Source: Desulfatibacillum aliphaticivorans DSM 15576
GTDB taxonomy: Bacteria; Desulfobacterota; Desulfobacteria; Desulfobacterales; Desulfatibacillaceae
Length of the DNA stretch: 43,570 nucleotides
NCBI RefSeq assembly: GCF_000429905.1
Contig: NZ_AUCT01000042.1
Span: forward strand, 1-43,570
Direction of reading: 5' to 3'
Shown one piece after another: positions 14,975 to 24,246 of this stretch. The translations under genes and the position numbers were made by a program. The number at the start of each line of letters is the position of its first letter. Positions within the stretch are counted from its first letter, which is position 1. Under the pieces are notes generated by a model that did not search any database, was not told where the DNA came from, and saw only the letters and a list, made by a program, of their open reading frames with translations.

Positions 14975-17900
14975 GTGTTTAACCGCCGCACCTATATTCT
15001 ATTTTTTTCCCTGACCATTGCTTGTTTGCTTTTCGCAAACGCCGCTTTCGGCGGCTGGGCGGTCAATGGCCACGCGATATGGCTTGACCAAGGCGGCCCC
15101 AACGAACGCATTCAGCTAACGGCAAATACGACCAATCAGGCAGGCTCCGCCTGGATTGAAACCCAGATTGACCTGGATTACGACTTTGACATCTCCTTCA
15201 GCATCTATCTGGGAACCCGGGATAGCAACGGCGCGGACGGCATTTCCTTCGCCCTCCAGAACGACCCGGCGGGAACGTCGGCGTTTGGCGACACATCCGG
15301 CGGCGGCGAATGGATCGGCATGAACGGCATCTGCCCCTCCGTGAGCGTGGAGGTGGACACCTGGCAGAACTCCAACCGCGGCGATCCGGCGGCCGATCAT
15401 GTGGGCGTCAATGTGTACACGCCCTCCGGCTCAAACTGTTCGGGCACGCCCAACCACGCGGGCGCAGGCCCCATCCAGGCGGATCCCTCGTCATCGAACA
15501 TAGAGGACGGCGATGAACACGACCTGCGCATCACCTGGAACGCCACCACGCATGTGATGACCGTCTATTTCGACGGAACCCAAAGGCTGACTTACACCAA
15601 CGACATTGTGAACAACGTCTTCGGCGGCGACAACATGGTGTATTTCGGATTCACCGGCTCCACCGGCGGTTCGTACAACGAACAATACATCATCCCCAAT
15701 ACGCCGGACGTCACCGCCGACAAGACCGTAAGCCCGTCTTTCGTTTACAAGGCTGACTTGTATTCCGGAACGGAGCTGACCTACACCATCAGCATTTTGA
15801 ATGAAGGCCGGGTGGCGGCTATCGGTACACAGATCACGGACACCTTGCCCGAAGGCTTTCATTACGTGACCGGCTCCACAACCGGAGCGACAACGACCGA
15901 TCCGACAGTCACCACTTCCGGCGGCAGGGAAGTGCTTGTCTGGGACATGTCGGCCACGCCCATTCCCCCTTATACAGGGACCATGAGCATTTCCTTTGAC
16001 GTATCCCTGGACACGGATCTGGATCCGGGCACATTTTCCAACGACTTTTCGGTTTCCGGCGACAACTTCGGCTCCATCAGCGAAAGCCAGACAGCGGACG
16101 TGATCATAGGCCCGGTGGATGTGGAAATTGACAAGTCCCACTCCGGCGATTTTTATGTCGGCCAGAACGGGACGTTTTCTTTTGACGTTCATAACAACGG
16201 CCCGGATTATTGCGAAGACATCGTCATAGAAGATACCCTGCCCGCGGGTTTGACGTATGTAGGCATTTCAGGAACCGGGTGGTCTTTGCTGTCCTCTTCG
16301 GGGCAGACGTATCAGTGGACCCACGCCGGCCCCCTTGCCAATGGAGCGGACCTGCCCGCCTTGACGGTGACCGTAGCCGTGGATGAAGACGCCTACCCGT
16401 CAGTTACCAACACGGCGACGGTAACCAGCGACTCCCAGGATCAAGACAACACAAATGATTCGGACTCGGACACGGTGACGGTCCACGCTCTGGCGGACCT
16501 TTCCATAACTAAAAGCCACACCGGCGATTTCGGATCGGAATCCACCGGCTCTTACGACATTGTGGTGACCAATAACGGCCCTACGGAAGATCCTGCAGCG
16601 ACTATTTACGTGATGGACACCCTGCCGACGGGCCTGACCTACAACTCCGTCTCCGGAACAGGTTGGAGCCTGGCGTCCTCCTCGGGCCAGGACTACACCT
16701 TCGCCCATGCAGGCCCCCTGGCCTCGGGCGGCAGCCTGGACACGCTGACCGTTACGGTTTACGCCTCCTCCAGCGCCGTGGGAACCGTAGTCAATACAGC
16801 AACGGTTTCCAGCAGTACAAACGACGATGATGCAACCAACGATACGGCGACGGACTCTACAATCGTCCTGCCCTCCGTGGATCTTGCCGTAACCAAATCC
16901 CACACCGGCGCCAGCTTCAGTATTGGCGACAACGTTACATTTGACGTCGCCGTAACCAATAACGGACCCAATGACGAAACCGGAGCCATCACCGTTTACG
17001 ATGAGCTTCCAACAGGGCTGACATACGATTCTTTCAGCGGGACGGGCTGGTCCCTGGCTGCGTCCAGCGGTCAGGAATACACCTTCACCCACGCCGGACC
17101 ATTGAACGTCAGCGCCTCGCTGCCCACGCTTTCCATTGTTGCGACGGTGGGCGCGGCGGCCTATCCCACGGCGGACAACACCGTAACGGTGTATGCGACG
17201 AGTTTTGACCCCACGTCCAGCAACGATGAAGCCACAGACACGGTGACGGTGGAGCCTTGGGTGGACCTTTCCATCACAAAATCCCATACGGGAAACTTTT
17301 CCGTAGGCTCCACGGGAACCTACACCATTGACGTGGCAAACACGGGCTCGACGGCCGACCCAGGGCCGATTTACGTGGCGGACACCCTGCCCGCGGGCTT
17401 CAATTACTCATCGGCGTCGGGTACGGGCTGGTCCTTGTATTCCAACTCGGGCCAGGTATACACCTTTGTGCATGCCGGCCCCTTAGCCACGGGCGCCACC
17501 CTGCCCTCTTTGTACATAAATGTGACGCCCGCCTCCGGGACCATCGGGACCTTCACCAACACCGCCACGGTCTCCAGCAGTTCCACGGATACGGACGCGG
17601 GCAACAATACGGACACGGATCCCACCACGGTGACGGACAACGTGGACCTGGAAATCAACAAGAGCCACAGCGGAAACTTCACGGTCAGCACGAATGGAAC
17701 CTACACCATCGAGGTGGACAACAACAGCTCCAACGCCGAAGCCGGCCCCATCTACGTGGTGGACACACTGCCTTCCGGACTAAATTACACGAGCCACTCA
17801 GGGACGGGGTGGTCCTTGTCCGCTTCGTCCGGCCAGGATTACACCTTTGTACACGCGGGCCCTCTGGCGGGAAACGGATCATTGGACGACCTGGAAATCG

Positions 17901-19363
17901 AGGTGTTCGTCCAGCCTTCGGCTTATGGAACGGTTGTTAACTCGGCCACGGTCGCCGGCATTTCCACCGATACAAATGAAACCAATAACACGGATACGGA
18001 CTCCACCACCGTGGTCAGACCGTCCGCGGGAAACAAGCCTCTCTATGTAAGAGGGAATGATTCCTGGTGGCTAAATTACGGGGACCCGAGGATATTGACC
18101 AGAGATCCCACGGCGGGCGGCGACTCGGAATTTACAGTCAATGGCAACTATCAAACCGGCACCTGGGCATTGTCCCCCAACCTCACCGGGACATTGGTTA
18201 TTCCCGGCGGAGTTCCTCAGGTCGTATATTTAGTCTTGTCCGAAGACGGCCCAGGGAGAACCCGCGATCTGACAATCAGATTATATGACGACAATTTCAG
18301 CCTGATAGGATCTGTTGATCAGAGCGTAACCATTGACGGAAAGCAGCAGTACGTTTTTACAATCACGCCAAGCACAACTACGACGCTCTATTCAGGGGAA
18401 GGCCTTAGACTTCAGGTATACAACCGTTCAGGCAGTTCAAACGAGCGTGTTACCATATGGTCTGAGGAAGATGGAACCGATCCCGACATATCTTACCTGG
18501 ACCTGACCACCACCACGGTCATCTCAATAGACAGTTTGGCTGTCTATGACGACGACTATGCTTCCGGAGGCGGGTCGGTAATTACAACATATGACGCTTC
18601 CACGCTCGGCTCCATCTATATTCGGGCTGTGGTATCCGACCCCTTTGGCTATGAGGACATCGCCAGCGCCTCTCTGGCAATTCTCGACTCATCATCGAAC
18701 ATTGTCTACGAGGATGCCTCGCCAGTGACCACGGATGTAGCCAACACGGCCGGAACGAGAACCTTTGAATGGGAAATTCCCATTACAGCAGCTACGGACC
18801 CGGATCTGTATACGATTCGCGTGACCGCCAATGAAGGAACGGAAGGCTTGGTAACCGATATGGCGACAACTCAGTTCAGGGTGTACCTGCCCCCCGACTT
18901 CACGGTGTTGAAAACCGCCCAGACGGTGTACGATCCCTATAACAACACCACCAATCCCAAGGCCATCCCAGGGGCCTACGTCATGTATTCCGTGCTTGTG
19001 ACTAATTTCGGAGGCGCTGCGGACGCAAATTCCTTTGTCATGACAGATCCCATTGACTCCAACATCGAACTCTTTGTGGGCGATTTGGGAGGCTCAGGCT
19101 CAGGCCCGATTCAGTTCAACTGCAGTTCCGGCACGCCCCCCTGCGGCCTGACGTACACCTTCACCAGTTTGGCCAGCACCACGGACGACGTGGATTTCTC
19201 GGAATACGCCGCGGGAACGGATTTCTCATACGCGCCCTCCGGGGACGCCGACGGATTCGACGACCAGGTCCGGCGCCTGCGGGTAAGCCCCAAGGGGACC
19301 TTCGCCGCTTCGGGAACGGACGATCCCAGTTGCACCATCTACTTTCAGGTGCGCGTCAAATAA
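14975..19363 (+). CDS. giant secreted protein: lectin-like head and DUF11 repeats
   Basis: About 1462 residues. GTG 14975 is chosen because GGAG lies 5 bases upstream; a TTG at 14960 is the other option. After a signal peptide (YILFFSLTIACLLFANAAFG) comes a ~220-residue beta-sandwich resembling bacterial L-type lectins (DGISFALQNDP, VSVEVDTWQN, DHVGVNVYTP, YFGFTGSTGG). A diverged DUF11 unit follows, then five closely related ~125-residue DUF11 units beginning with DLxITKSHTG, a ~300-residue beta-rich region and a last DUF11-like unit. No sortase, autotransporter or PEP-CTERM end is visible. It may be an exported surface fibre or adhesin with a sugar-binding tip; the role is inferred from domains only. 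Confidence 0.8.
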   Translation: MFNRRTYILFFSLTIACLLFANAAFGGWAVNGHAIWLDQGGPNERIQLTANTTNQAGSAWIETQIDLDYDFDISFSIYLGTRDSNGADGISFALQNDPAGTSAFGDTSGGGEWIGMNGICPSVSVEVDTWQNSNRGDPAADHVGVNVYTPSGSNCSGTPNHAGAGPIQADPSSSNIEDGDEHDLRITWNATTHVMTVYFDGTQRLTYTNDIVNNVFGGDNMVYFGFTGSTGGSYNEQYIIPNTPDVTADKTVSPSFVYKADLYSGTELTYTISILNEGRVAAIGTQITDTLPEGFHYVTGSTTGATTTDPTVTTSGGREVLVWDMSATPIPPYTGTMSISFDVSLDTDLDPGTFSNDFSVSGDNFGSISESQTADVIIGPVDVEIDKSHSGDFYVGQNGTFSFDVHNNGPDYCEDIVIEDTLPAGLTYVGISGTGWSLLSSSGQTYQWTHAGPLANGADLPALTVTVAVDEDAYPSVTNTATVTSDSQDQDNTNDSDSDTVTVHALADLSITKSHTGDFGSESTGSYDIVVTNNGPTEDPAATIYVMDTLPTGLTYNSVSGTGWSLASSSGQDYTFAHAGPLASGGSLDTLTVTVYASSSAVGTVVNTATVSSSTNDDDATNDTATDSTIVLPSVDLAVTKSHTGASFSIGDNVTFDVAVTNNGPNDETGAITVYDELPTGLTYDSFSGTGWSLAASSGQEYTFTHAGPLNVSASLPTLSIVATVGAAAYPTADNTVTVYATSFDPTSSNDEATDTVTVEPWVDLSITKSHTGNFSVGSTGTYTIDVANTGSTADPGPIYVADTLPAGFNYSSASGTGWSLYSNSGQVYTFVHAGPLATGATLPSLYINVTPASGTIGTFTNTATVSSSSTDTDAGNNTDTDPTTVTDNVDLEINKSHSGNFTVSTNGTYTIEVDNNSSNAEAGPIYVVDTLPSGLNYTSHSGTGWSLSASSGQDYTFVHAGPLAGNGSLDDLEIEVFVQPSAYGTVVNSATVAGISTDTNETNNTDTDSTTVVRPSAGNKPLYVRGNDSWWLNYGDPRILTRDPTAGGDSEFTVNGNYQTGTWALSPNLTGTLVIPGGVPQVVYLVLSEDGPGRTRDLTIRLYDDNFSLIGSVDQSVTIDGKQQYVFTITPSTTTTLYSGEGLRLQVYNRSGSSNERVTIWSEEDGTDPDISYLDLTTTTVISIDSLAVYDDDYASGGGSVITTYDASTLGSIYIRAVVSDPFGYEDIASASLAILDSSSNIVYEDASPVTTDVANTAGTRTFEWEIPITAATDPDLYTIRVTANEGTEGLVTDMATTQFRVYLPPDFTVLKTAQTVYDPYNNTTNPKAIPGAYVMYSVLVTNFGGAADANSFVMTDPIDSNIELFVGDLGGSGSGPIQFNCSSGTPPCGLTYTFTSLASTTDDVDFSEYAAGTDFSYAPSGDADGFDDQVRRLRVSPKGTFAASGTDDPSCTIYFQVRVK
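16115..18020 (+). repeat. five in-frame tandem ~380-bp repeats in the DUF11 gene
   Basis: Units start near 16115, 16492, 16876, 17260 and 17641. Each encodes DLxITKSHTG at its start, then a TNNGP-type strand, DTLPxGLTY, SGTGWSL, SSSGQxYTFxHAGPLA and a TNTATVS-type end. The strong conservation of SGTGWSL and HAGPLA suggests recent duplication or gene conversion. Confidence 0.9.
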
Positions 19364-19509
19364 AACCCATCTCCCGCCTCGAGCCGCGCCGTTGTATGGG
19401 ATGGAGGGGAAAACCCGCGGTGTTTCACGTTAAAAAAAAACACATAACCACCCTTCATTGATCAAAATTTTATATTCATTTCAAAACCAAGGTTCTTTTT
19501 AAAAAATAA

Positions 19510-19525
19510 TTGCACGCATTTTGCA
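19510..19525 (+). promoter_or_regulatory. possible sigma-54 type -24/-12 element
   Basis: TTGCACGCATTTTGCA matches the consensus TGGCACGNNNNTTGCA at every defined base except one G of the -24 GG pair. It lies about 90 bp upstream of the sensor kinase start. The damaged GG lowers confidence. Confidence 0.35.
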
Positions 19526-19612
19526 TCACAATTTCCTGACTGTTCGCCCAAACCGGAGCAGGCGTTTATTCGCCCGAAATAAAATCTCCATCCGCTCATA
19601 AAGGATTAACCT

Positions 19613-22306
19613 ATGGAATGGCTGGCGCCCAGCATTGTCGCCACATCAGTCGGCACTGCGCTGCTTTTTTTCGTTTTTTGCTACCTGTATCACCAGGATC
19701 GCAAAAACTATTTGGCAGTGTGGGCGTCAAGCTGGTTGGTGTATCTGCTGCGATACGCTGTCATGCTCTTCATTATTAACGGGTACAACAACGATTTTCT
19801 GTTATTATTGAATCAAACGGCCAGCCTGGTCAGCGGAATCCTGCTGTTATGGGGCGCATATCTATTTGTAAAAAGGCCTTTCCCCAAAGTTTTTGCATAC
19901 CTGGGCGCCGCGGGCTTCTTATGGATTATTAGCAGCATCCTCCTGAAATTCTCTTTCCTGGTTATGTCTTTTCCGACATTCACCTTTTTGGCGGTAGTCT
20001 ACATTTGGACGGGCATTTGCTTTATCAGGTCAGACGGCCTCAAAGGGCCGGAAATGGCCTTTACCGGCTGGCTCTTCATTATCTGGGGACTGCACAAGGC
20101 CGACTATCCGTTCCTGCGTCCGGTGGAATGGTTCGCCCCATACGGATATCTGATAGGCGCCACCCTGGAATTCGCCGTGGCTTTGGGCATATTGATGGTT
20201 TACTTCCGCAAAGCCAGAGTCGATTTGTTCGATAGTGAAAAGCAACGCCATGAAATGATCTCCAACATTTCCGACGTCATTGTGGTTATCGGTCCCACGG
20301 GAAAAATGCAATACGTCAGCCCGAACATGAAAAAATGGTTTGGTTGGAAGCCGGAAGAAGTCGTGGGGACCTATGGCTTGGAACGGGTCCACCCCGACGA
20401 CAAACGGAAAATCCAAGAGGAATTCATCAAAGTGATTGAGGAGAATCTTAAAGTCAGGCCTCTCAAGTGCCGTTACCTGTGCAAGGACGGTCAATACAAA
20501 CCCATTGAAGTTATTGCTACGGACATGACGCAAGACCCCTCCATCCAGGGGGTTCTCATGAATTTTCGGGATATTTCCGGCCGGGAGCAGTCCGAGGCTG
20601 CGCTCAAATGGGAACTGAGGCTGAACACCGCCAGGGCCGACATTTCCCGCGAGCTCATGTCCCAGGAATATGACATCAAAAAGGTCAGCGACATCGCCCT
20701 GAAATACGCCCTCAATCTTACCAACAGCCAACACGGCTTCGCCGCCTCCATCAACAAAAACACCCGGAATATGGAGGCCCACACGTTGACGGACATGTTC
20801 ACGGGCCAATGCCGGGTGGAGAATAAATCAACCATTTTTCCCATTGGCAAGGATGGAAAATACCATTCCCTATGGGGAGTTCCCTTGAACACGAGAAAAT
20901 CAATTTGCACCAATCAACCGCTCGAACATCCCGGGTCTGCAGGAGTGCCGGAAGGGCATATACCTATTGAGAACTTTATGGGAGTCCCGGTCCTTATGGG
21001 AGGGGACCTGGTGGGTTTGATCGCCTTGGCCAATTCGGAAAACGGATACACGGAAAAAGACATGAAAGCCATCGAAAGGCTTGCCGAGATTTACGCCCTG
21101 GCTCTGCACAGGCAATTGTACGAAATGGAAAAAGACGCCATGGAAAGGCAACTTCAACAAATCCAAAAGCTGGAGGCCATCGGCGCCCTGGCAGGGGGGA
21201 TAGCGCATGACTTCAATAACCTGTTGTTCCCCATTGTAGGCATGTCGGAACTCCTCTTGGAAGATCTTGACCCGGAAAGCCCGGAGCATGAGTACGCCCA
21301 GGAAATTTTTTCCGCGGGCAGGCGGGGCAGCGATCTGGTGAAACAAATCCTGGCTTTCAGTAGACAGGCGGAGCAGGAAAAAAGCCCTATCCGGCTCCAG
21401 GACATCGTGGGAGAAGCCCTCAAGCTCAGCCGGGCGAGCATACCGGTCAATGTGGAAATCCAGCAGGACATCCGGAAGGATTGCGGCTGGATTTTGGCCG
21501 ATCCCACCCAAATGCATCAAATCATCATGAACCTGGTCACCAACGCCTTTCACGCGGTTGAGGACATAAGCGGAACGATTTCAGTAAGCCTCAAGGAAAC
21601 GGAACTGGCTTTGGACGACCTGTGGAGCAAAGCCCTGGCCCCGGGAAAATACGTCGTCCTTTCCGTTTGCGATAACGGCGTGGGCATAGATCCCAGCATC
21701 ATGCAAAAAATATTTGAACCCTATTTCACCACCAAAAAACAGGGCAAGGGAACCGGCCTGGGCATGGCCCTGGTCCATGGAATCGTGAAAGACCACAAAG
21801 GGGACATACGCCTATACAGCGAACCGGGCAAAGGAACCACGGTAAACGTGTACCTTCCCCTCATCATCGACGCCTCCGAAACCCAAAAAAACAGCATCCC
21901 GGACAGGCCCCTGGAAGGTACGGAGCACATCCTTCTGGTGGACGACGAAGCGTCCATCATCCATTTGGAGCGCCAGGTGCTGCAGCGCATAGGATACAAG
22001 GTGACCGCCTTTAACAAAAGCCCCCAGGCCCTGGAAGCCTTTCAAGCGGCCCCCCAGGACTTCGACCTGGTCATGACGGACATGACCATGCCCAACATGA
22101 CCGGAGAGCAAATCATCAAAGCCGTGCTGGCGATTCGGCCGGACATTCCCGTGATTCTCTGCACCGGATTCAGCGAAAAAATCAATCAGGAAACGGCCCG
22201 GATCCTGGGAGTCAAAGGCTTTCTCATGAAGCCCATTGTCAAATCGGAGCTGGCCCAGACCATCCGCGCGGTCCTGGACGAGGCTAAAGCCCGTCAACCC
22301 TCTTAA
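19613..22306 (+). CDS. membrane hybrid sensor histidine kinase (PAS-GAF-HisKA-HATPase-REC)
   Basis: 897 residues. Six to seven N-terminal membrane helices (about 1-200) form an uncharacterised sensor. Then come PAS (about 210-325, SDVIVVIGPTGKMQYVSPNM), GAF (about 340-500), HisKA with phosphoacceptor His532 in GGIAHDFNNLL, and HATPase with the N box around 640-648, DNGVGI and GKGTGLGMALV. The receiver domain (about 770-890) has VDDE, phosphoacceptor Asp823 in MTDMTMP, and Lys873. All catalytic residues are present. The HDFNN class of kinase is common in Desulfobacterota. AAAGGA precedes the ATG. There is no response regulator with an output domain beside it, so the REC may act as an internal relay or phosphate sink. 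It lies directly upstream of the 4-hydroxybutyrate operon, which hints at but does not show a regulatory link. Confidence 0.93.
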   Translation: MEWLAPSIVATSVGTALLFFVFCYLYHQDRKNYLAVWASSWLVYLLRYAVMLFIINGYNNDFLLLLNQTASLVSGILLLWGAYLFVKRPFPKVFAYLGAAGFLWIISSILLKFSFLVMSFPTFTFLAVVYIWTGICFIRSDGLKGPEMAFTGWLFIIWGLHKADYPFLRPVEWFAPYGYLIGATLEFAVALGILMVYFRKARVDLFDSEKQRHEMISNISDVIVVIGPTGKMQYVSPNMKKWFGWKPEEVVGTYGLERVHPDDKRKIQEEFIKVIEENLKVRPLKCRYLCKDGQYKPIEVIATDMTQDPSIQGVLMNFRDISGREQSEAALKWELRLNTARADISRELMSQEYDIKKVSDIALKYALNLTNSQHGFAASINKNTRNMEAHTLTDMFTGQCRVENKSTIFPIGKDGKYHSLWGVPLNTRKSICTNQPLEHPGSAGVPEGHIPIENFMGVPVLMGGDLVGLIALANSENGYTEKDMKAIERLAEIYALALHRQLYEMEKDAMERQLQQIQKLEAIGALAGGIAHDFNNLLFPIVGMSELLLEDLDPESPEHEYAQEIFSAGRRGSDLVKQILAFSRQAEQEKSPIRLQDIVGEALKLSRASIPVNVEIQQDIRKDCGWILADPTQMHQIIMNLVTNAFHAVEDISGTISVSLKETELALDDLWSKALAPGKYVVLSVCDNGVGIDPSIMQKIFEPYFTTKKQGKGTGLGMALVHGIVKDHKGDIRLYSEPGKGTTVNVYLPLIIDASETQKNSIPDRPLEGTEHILLVDDEASIIHLERQVLQRIGYKVTAFNKSPQALEAFQAAPQDFDLVMTDMTMPNMTGEQIIKAVLAIRPDIPVILCTGFSEKINQETARILGVKGFLMKPIVKSELAQTIRAVLDEAKARQPS

Positions 22307-22380
22307 AAACGAAATTACAGTGCGCATGCCCCCTGGGCGGCGCCCCGGAATGGCCTTTGCGGCCAATGCAGAAATGCATC

Positions 22381-22467
22381 GATGCAAATAGGCATCAAAT
22401 ATCTCCCTGCGCCGTGTTTCCAAAACATTCCCGCTTTGGGTTCTGATTTTCGATGCAAAAAAGCATC
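22381..22467 (+). promoter_or_regulatory. two GATGC-N6-GCATC dyads at enhancer distance
   Basis: GATGC-AAATAG-GCATC at 22381-22396 and GATGC-AAAAAA-GCATC at 22452-22467 share arms, spacing and flanks (TC before, AA after). Their centres are 71 bp apart, about seven helical turns. They lie 170-270 bp upstream of the -24/-12 element, where activators of sigma-54 promoters bind. Likely an activator binding pair. Confidence 0.55.
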
Positions 22468-22635
22468 AAGCCGGCTTTGTTTGAAAGAAGGCCCCCGCCC
22501 CCATTATCTCCTCCGCAACAAAAAATTAGTTTTTTGTTAACGGTTATTTTTCCATATTATTTTTAATTAGTTATAATTAAATAAAAGGATCCGTCTCCCG
22601 GATTTTCCCTATGACAGCCCCGTGTTTTTCCACGC

Positions 22636-22651
22636 TGGCGCCGCCCTTGCT
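22636..22651 (+). promoter_or_regulatory. sigma-54 type -24/-12 promoter
   Basis: TGGCGCCGCCCTTGCT has GG (22637-22638) and GC (22649-22650) separated by exactly 10 bases, with the -12 TTGC perfect and one change in TGGCAC. It is oriented toward the dehydratase gene, with a predicted start near 22662. Confidence 0.55.
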
Positions 22652-22682
22652 ATATAGAGGACCAGGCGGACGAGAGGGCATC

Positions 22683-22757
22683 TTGTCAAAATAATTCTTT
22701 ACATATATACAATGTGTTACAATAATATTGTAGAGTCACGCTATACGCACACATTGT
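22683..22757 (+). promoter_or_regulatory. sigma-70-like promoter overlapped by palindromic operators
   Basis: TTGTCA (22683-22688), a 17-bp spacer and TATACA (22706-22711) form a vegetative-type promoter. The perfect 13-bp palindrome ACAATAATATTGT (22719-22731) lies just after the -10. ACAATGTG (22709-22716) has its inverse CACATTGT at 22750-22757. This looks like a repressor site at the transcription start, 30-80 bp before the start codon. Confidence 0.55.
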
Positions 22758-22788
22758 TTATTAATCTTTAGCTTTGGAGGACACCCCC

Positions 22789-24243
22789 ATGGCCATGATG
22801 ACTGGCGAGCAATACGAAGCAAGTTTGCGCAAACTCAATCTGCAGGTGTACCAGTTTGGTAAAAAGGTCGAGAACGTGGTGGACGATCCCATCATCCGGC
22901 CGTCCATGAATGCAGTCAAGCTGACCTATGAGCTGGCCCATCAACCTGAGTACGAAGACCTGATGACGGCCACGTCTCACATCTCCGGAAAAAAAATCAA
23001 CCGCTTCACCCATATTCATCAAAGCACGGACGACTTGGTCAAGAAGACCAAAATGGGCCGCCTGCTGGGCTCCCTCACAGGGTGCTGTTTCCAGCGGTGC
23101 GTGGGTATGGACGCCATGAACGCTCTTTCCATTGTCACCTACGACATCGATCAAAAGCTGGGAACCGAGTATAATAAACGCTTTTTGAAATATCTGGCCT
23201 ATGTGCAGGAAAACGATTTGACCTGCGACGGCGCCATGACCGATCCCAAGGGAGACCGCTCCCTGCCCCCGCACAAGCAGCCCGACCCTGACATGTTCCT
23301 CCACGTGGTGGAAGAAAAGGAAGACGGCATTGTGGTGCGCGGCGCCAAGGCGCATCAGACCGGCGCGGTGAACTCCCACGAAATCATTGTCATGCCCACC
23401 ATCTCCATGCGCGAAGGCGACGCGGATTACGCGGTTTCCTTTGCCCTTCCCGCGGATGCGGAAGGCATTACCTACATCATGGGCCGCCAATCCTGCGACA
23501 CCAGAAAGCTGGAGGCGGGAACCATCGACCGCGGCAACCAGCTTTTCGGCGGCCACGAAGCCCTGGTGGTGTTCGACAATGTATTCGTGCCCTGGGAACG
23601 GGTGTTCATGTATAAGGAGTTTGAATTCGCCGGACAGTTGGTGGAAAACTTCGCCTCCTATCACCGTCAAAGCTATGCCTGCAAGGCGGGCGTGGGCGAC
23701 GTGCTGATCGGCGCCGCCCAGACCATCGCCGAATACAACGGCGCGGCCAAGGCCTCCCATGTCAAAGACAAAATCATTGAAATGAACCACCTGAACGAGA
23801 CCCTGTTCTGCGGCTCCGTGGCCTGCGCCTGCGAGGGCGGCAAGCAGCCCAGCGGCACCTATCTGGTCAGCACTCTTCTGGCCAATGTGTGCAAGCAGAA
23901 CGTCACGCGTTTTCCTTACGAAATATCCCGACTGGCGCAGGACATCGCAGGCGGCCTTATGGTGACCCTGCCTTCGGAGGACGATTTCAAATCCCCGGAG
24001 GTGGGCGAATGGCTGACCAAATACTACAAGACCTGTGAAGGGATCAGCACGGAAAACAGAAACCGCATACTGCGCCTGATCGAAAACATCACCCTGGGCA
24101 CGGCGGCCGTGGGCTACCTTACCGAGTCCATGCACGGCGCCGGATCCCCCCAGGCCCAACGCATCATGATTTCCAGGCAGGTCAACATGGCCCAAAAGCA
24201 AAAGGTGGCCAAGCAACTTTGCGGCATTAAAGAAGAGGACTAA
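22789..24243 (+). CDS. abfD: 4-hydroxybutyryl-CoA dehydratase / vinylacetyl-CoA isomerase
   Basis: 484 residues from ATG 22789; GGAGG lies 8 bases upstream. The enzyme dehydrates 4-hydroxybutyryl-CoA to crotonyl-CoA by a ketyl-radical mechanism using FAD and a [4Fe-4S] cluster. The cluster ligands of the clostridial enzyme (two Cys near 99-103, His292, Cys299) have clear counterparts: TGCCFQRCVGM with Cys100 and Cys104, and SYHRQSYACK with His292 and Cys298. Other family blocks are ISGKKINRFTHIHQSTDDLV, KAHQTGAVNSHEI and GGHEALVVFDNVFVPWERVF. Full length for the family. It heads an operon with a small CGGC protein and a CoA-transferase. The product crotonyl-CoA enters beta-oxidation or butyrate metabolism. 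The enzyme is oxygen-sensitive, which fits an anaerobe. Confidence 0.95.
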   Translation: MAMMTGEQYEASLRKLNLQVYQFGKKVENVVDDPIIRPSMNAVKLTYELAHQPEYEDLMTATSHISGKKINRFTHIHQSTDDLVKKTKMGRLLGSLTGCCFQRCVGMDAMNALSIVTYDIDQKLGTEYNKRFLKYLAYVQENDLTCDGAMTDPKGDRSLPPHKQPDPDMFLHVVEEKEDGIVVRGAKAHQTGAVNSHEIIVMPTISMREGDADYAVSFALPADAEGITYIMGRQSCDTRKLEAGTIDRGNQLFGGHEALVVFDNVFVPWERVFMYKEFEFAGQLVENFASYHRQSYACKAGVGDVLIGAAQTIAEYNGAAKASHVKDKIIEMNHLNETLFCGSVACACEGGKQPSGTYLVSTLLANVCKQNVTRFPYEISRLAQDIAGGLMVTLPSEDDFKSPEVGEWLTKYYKTCEGISTENRNRILRLIENITLGTAAVGYLTESMHGAGSPQAQRIMISRQVNMAQKQKVAKQLCGIKEED

Positions 24244-24246
24244 CAC

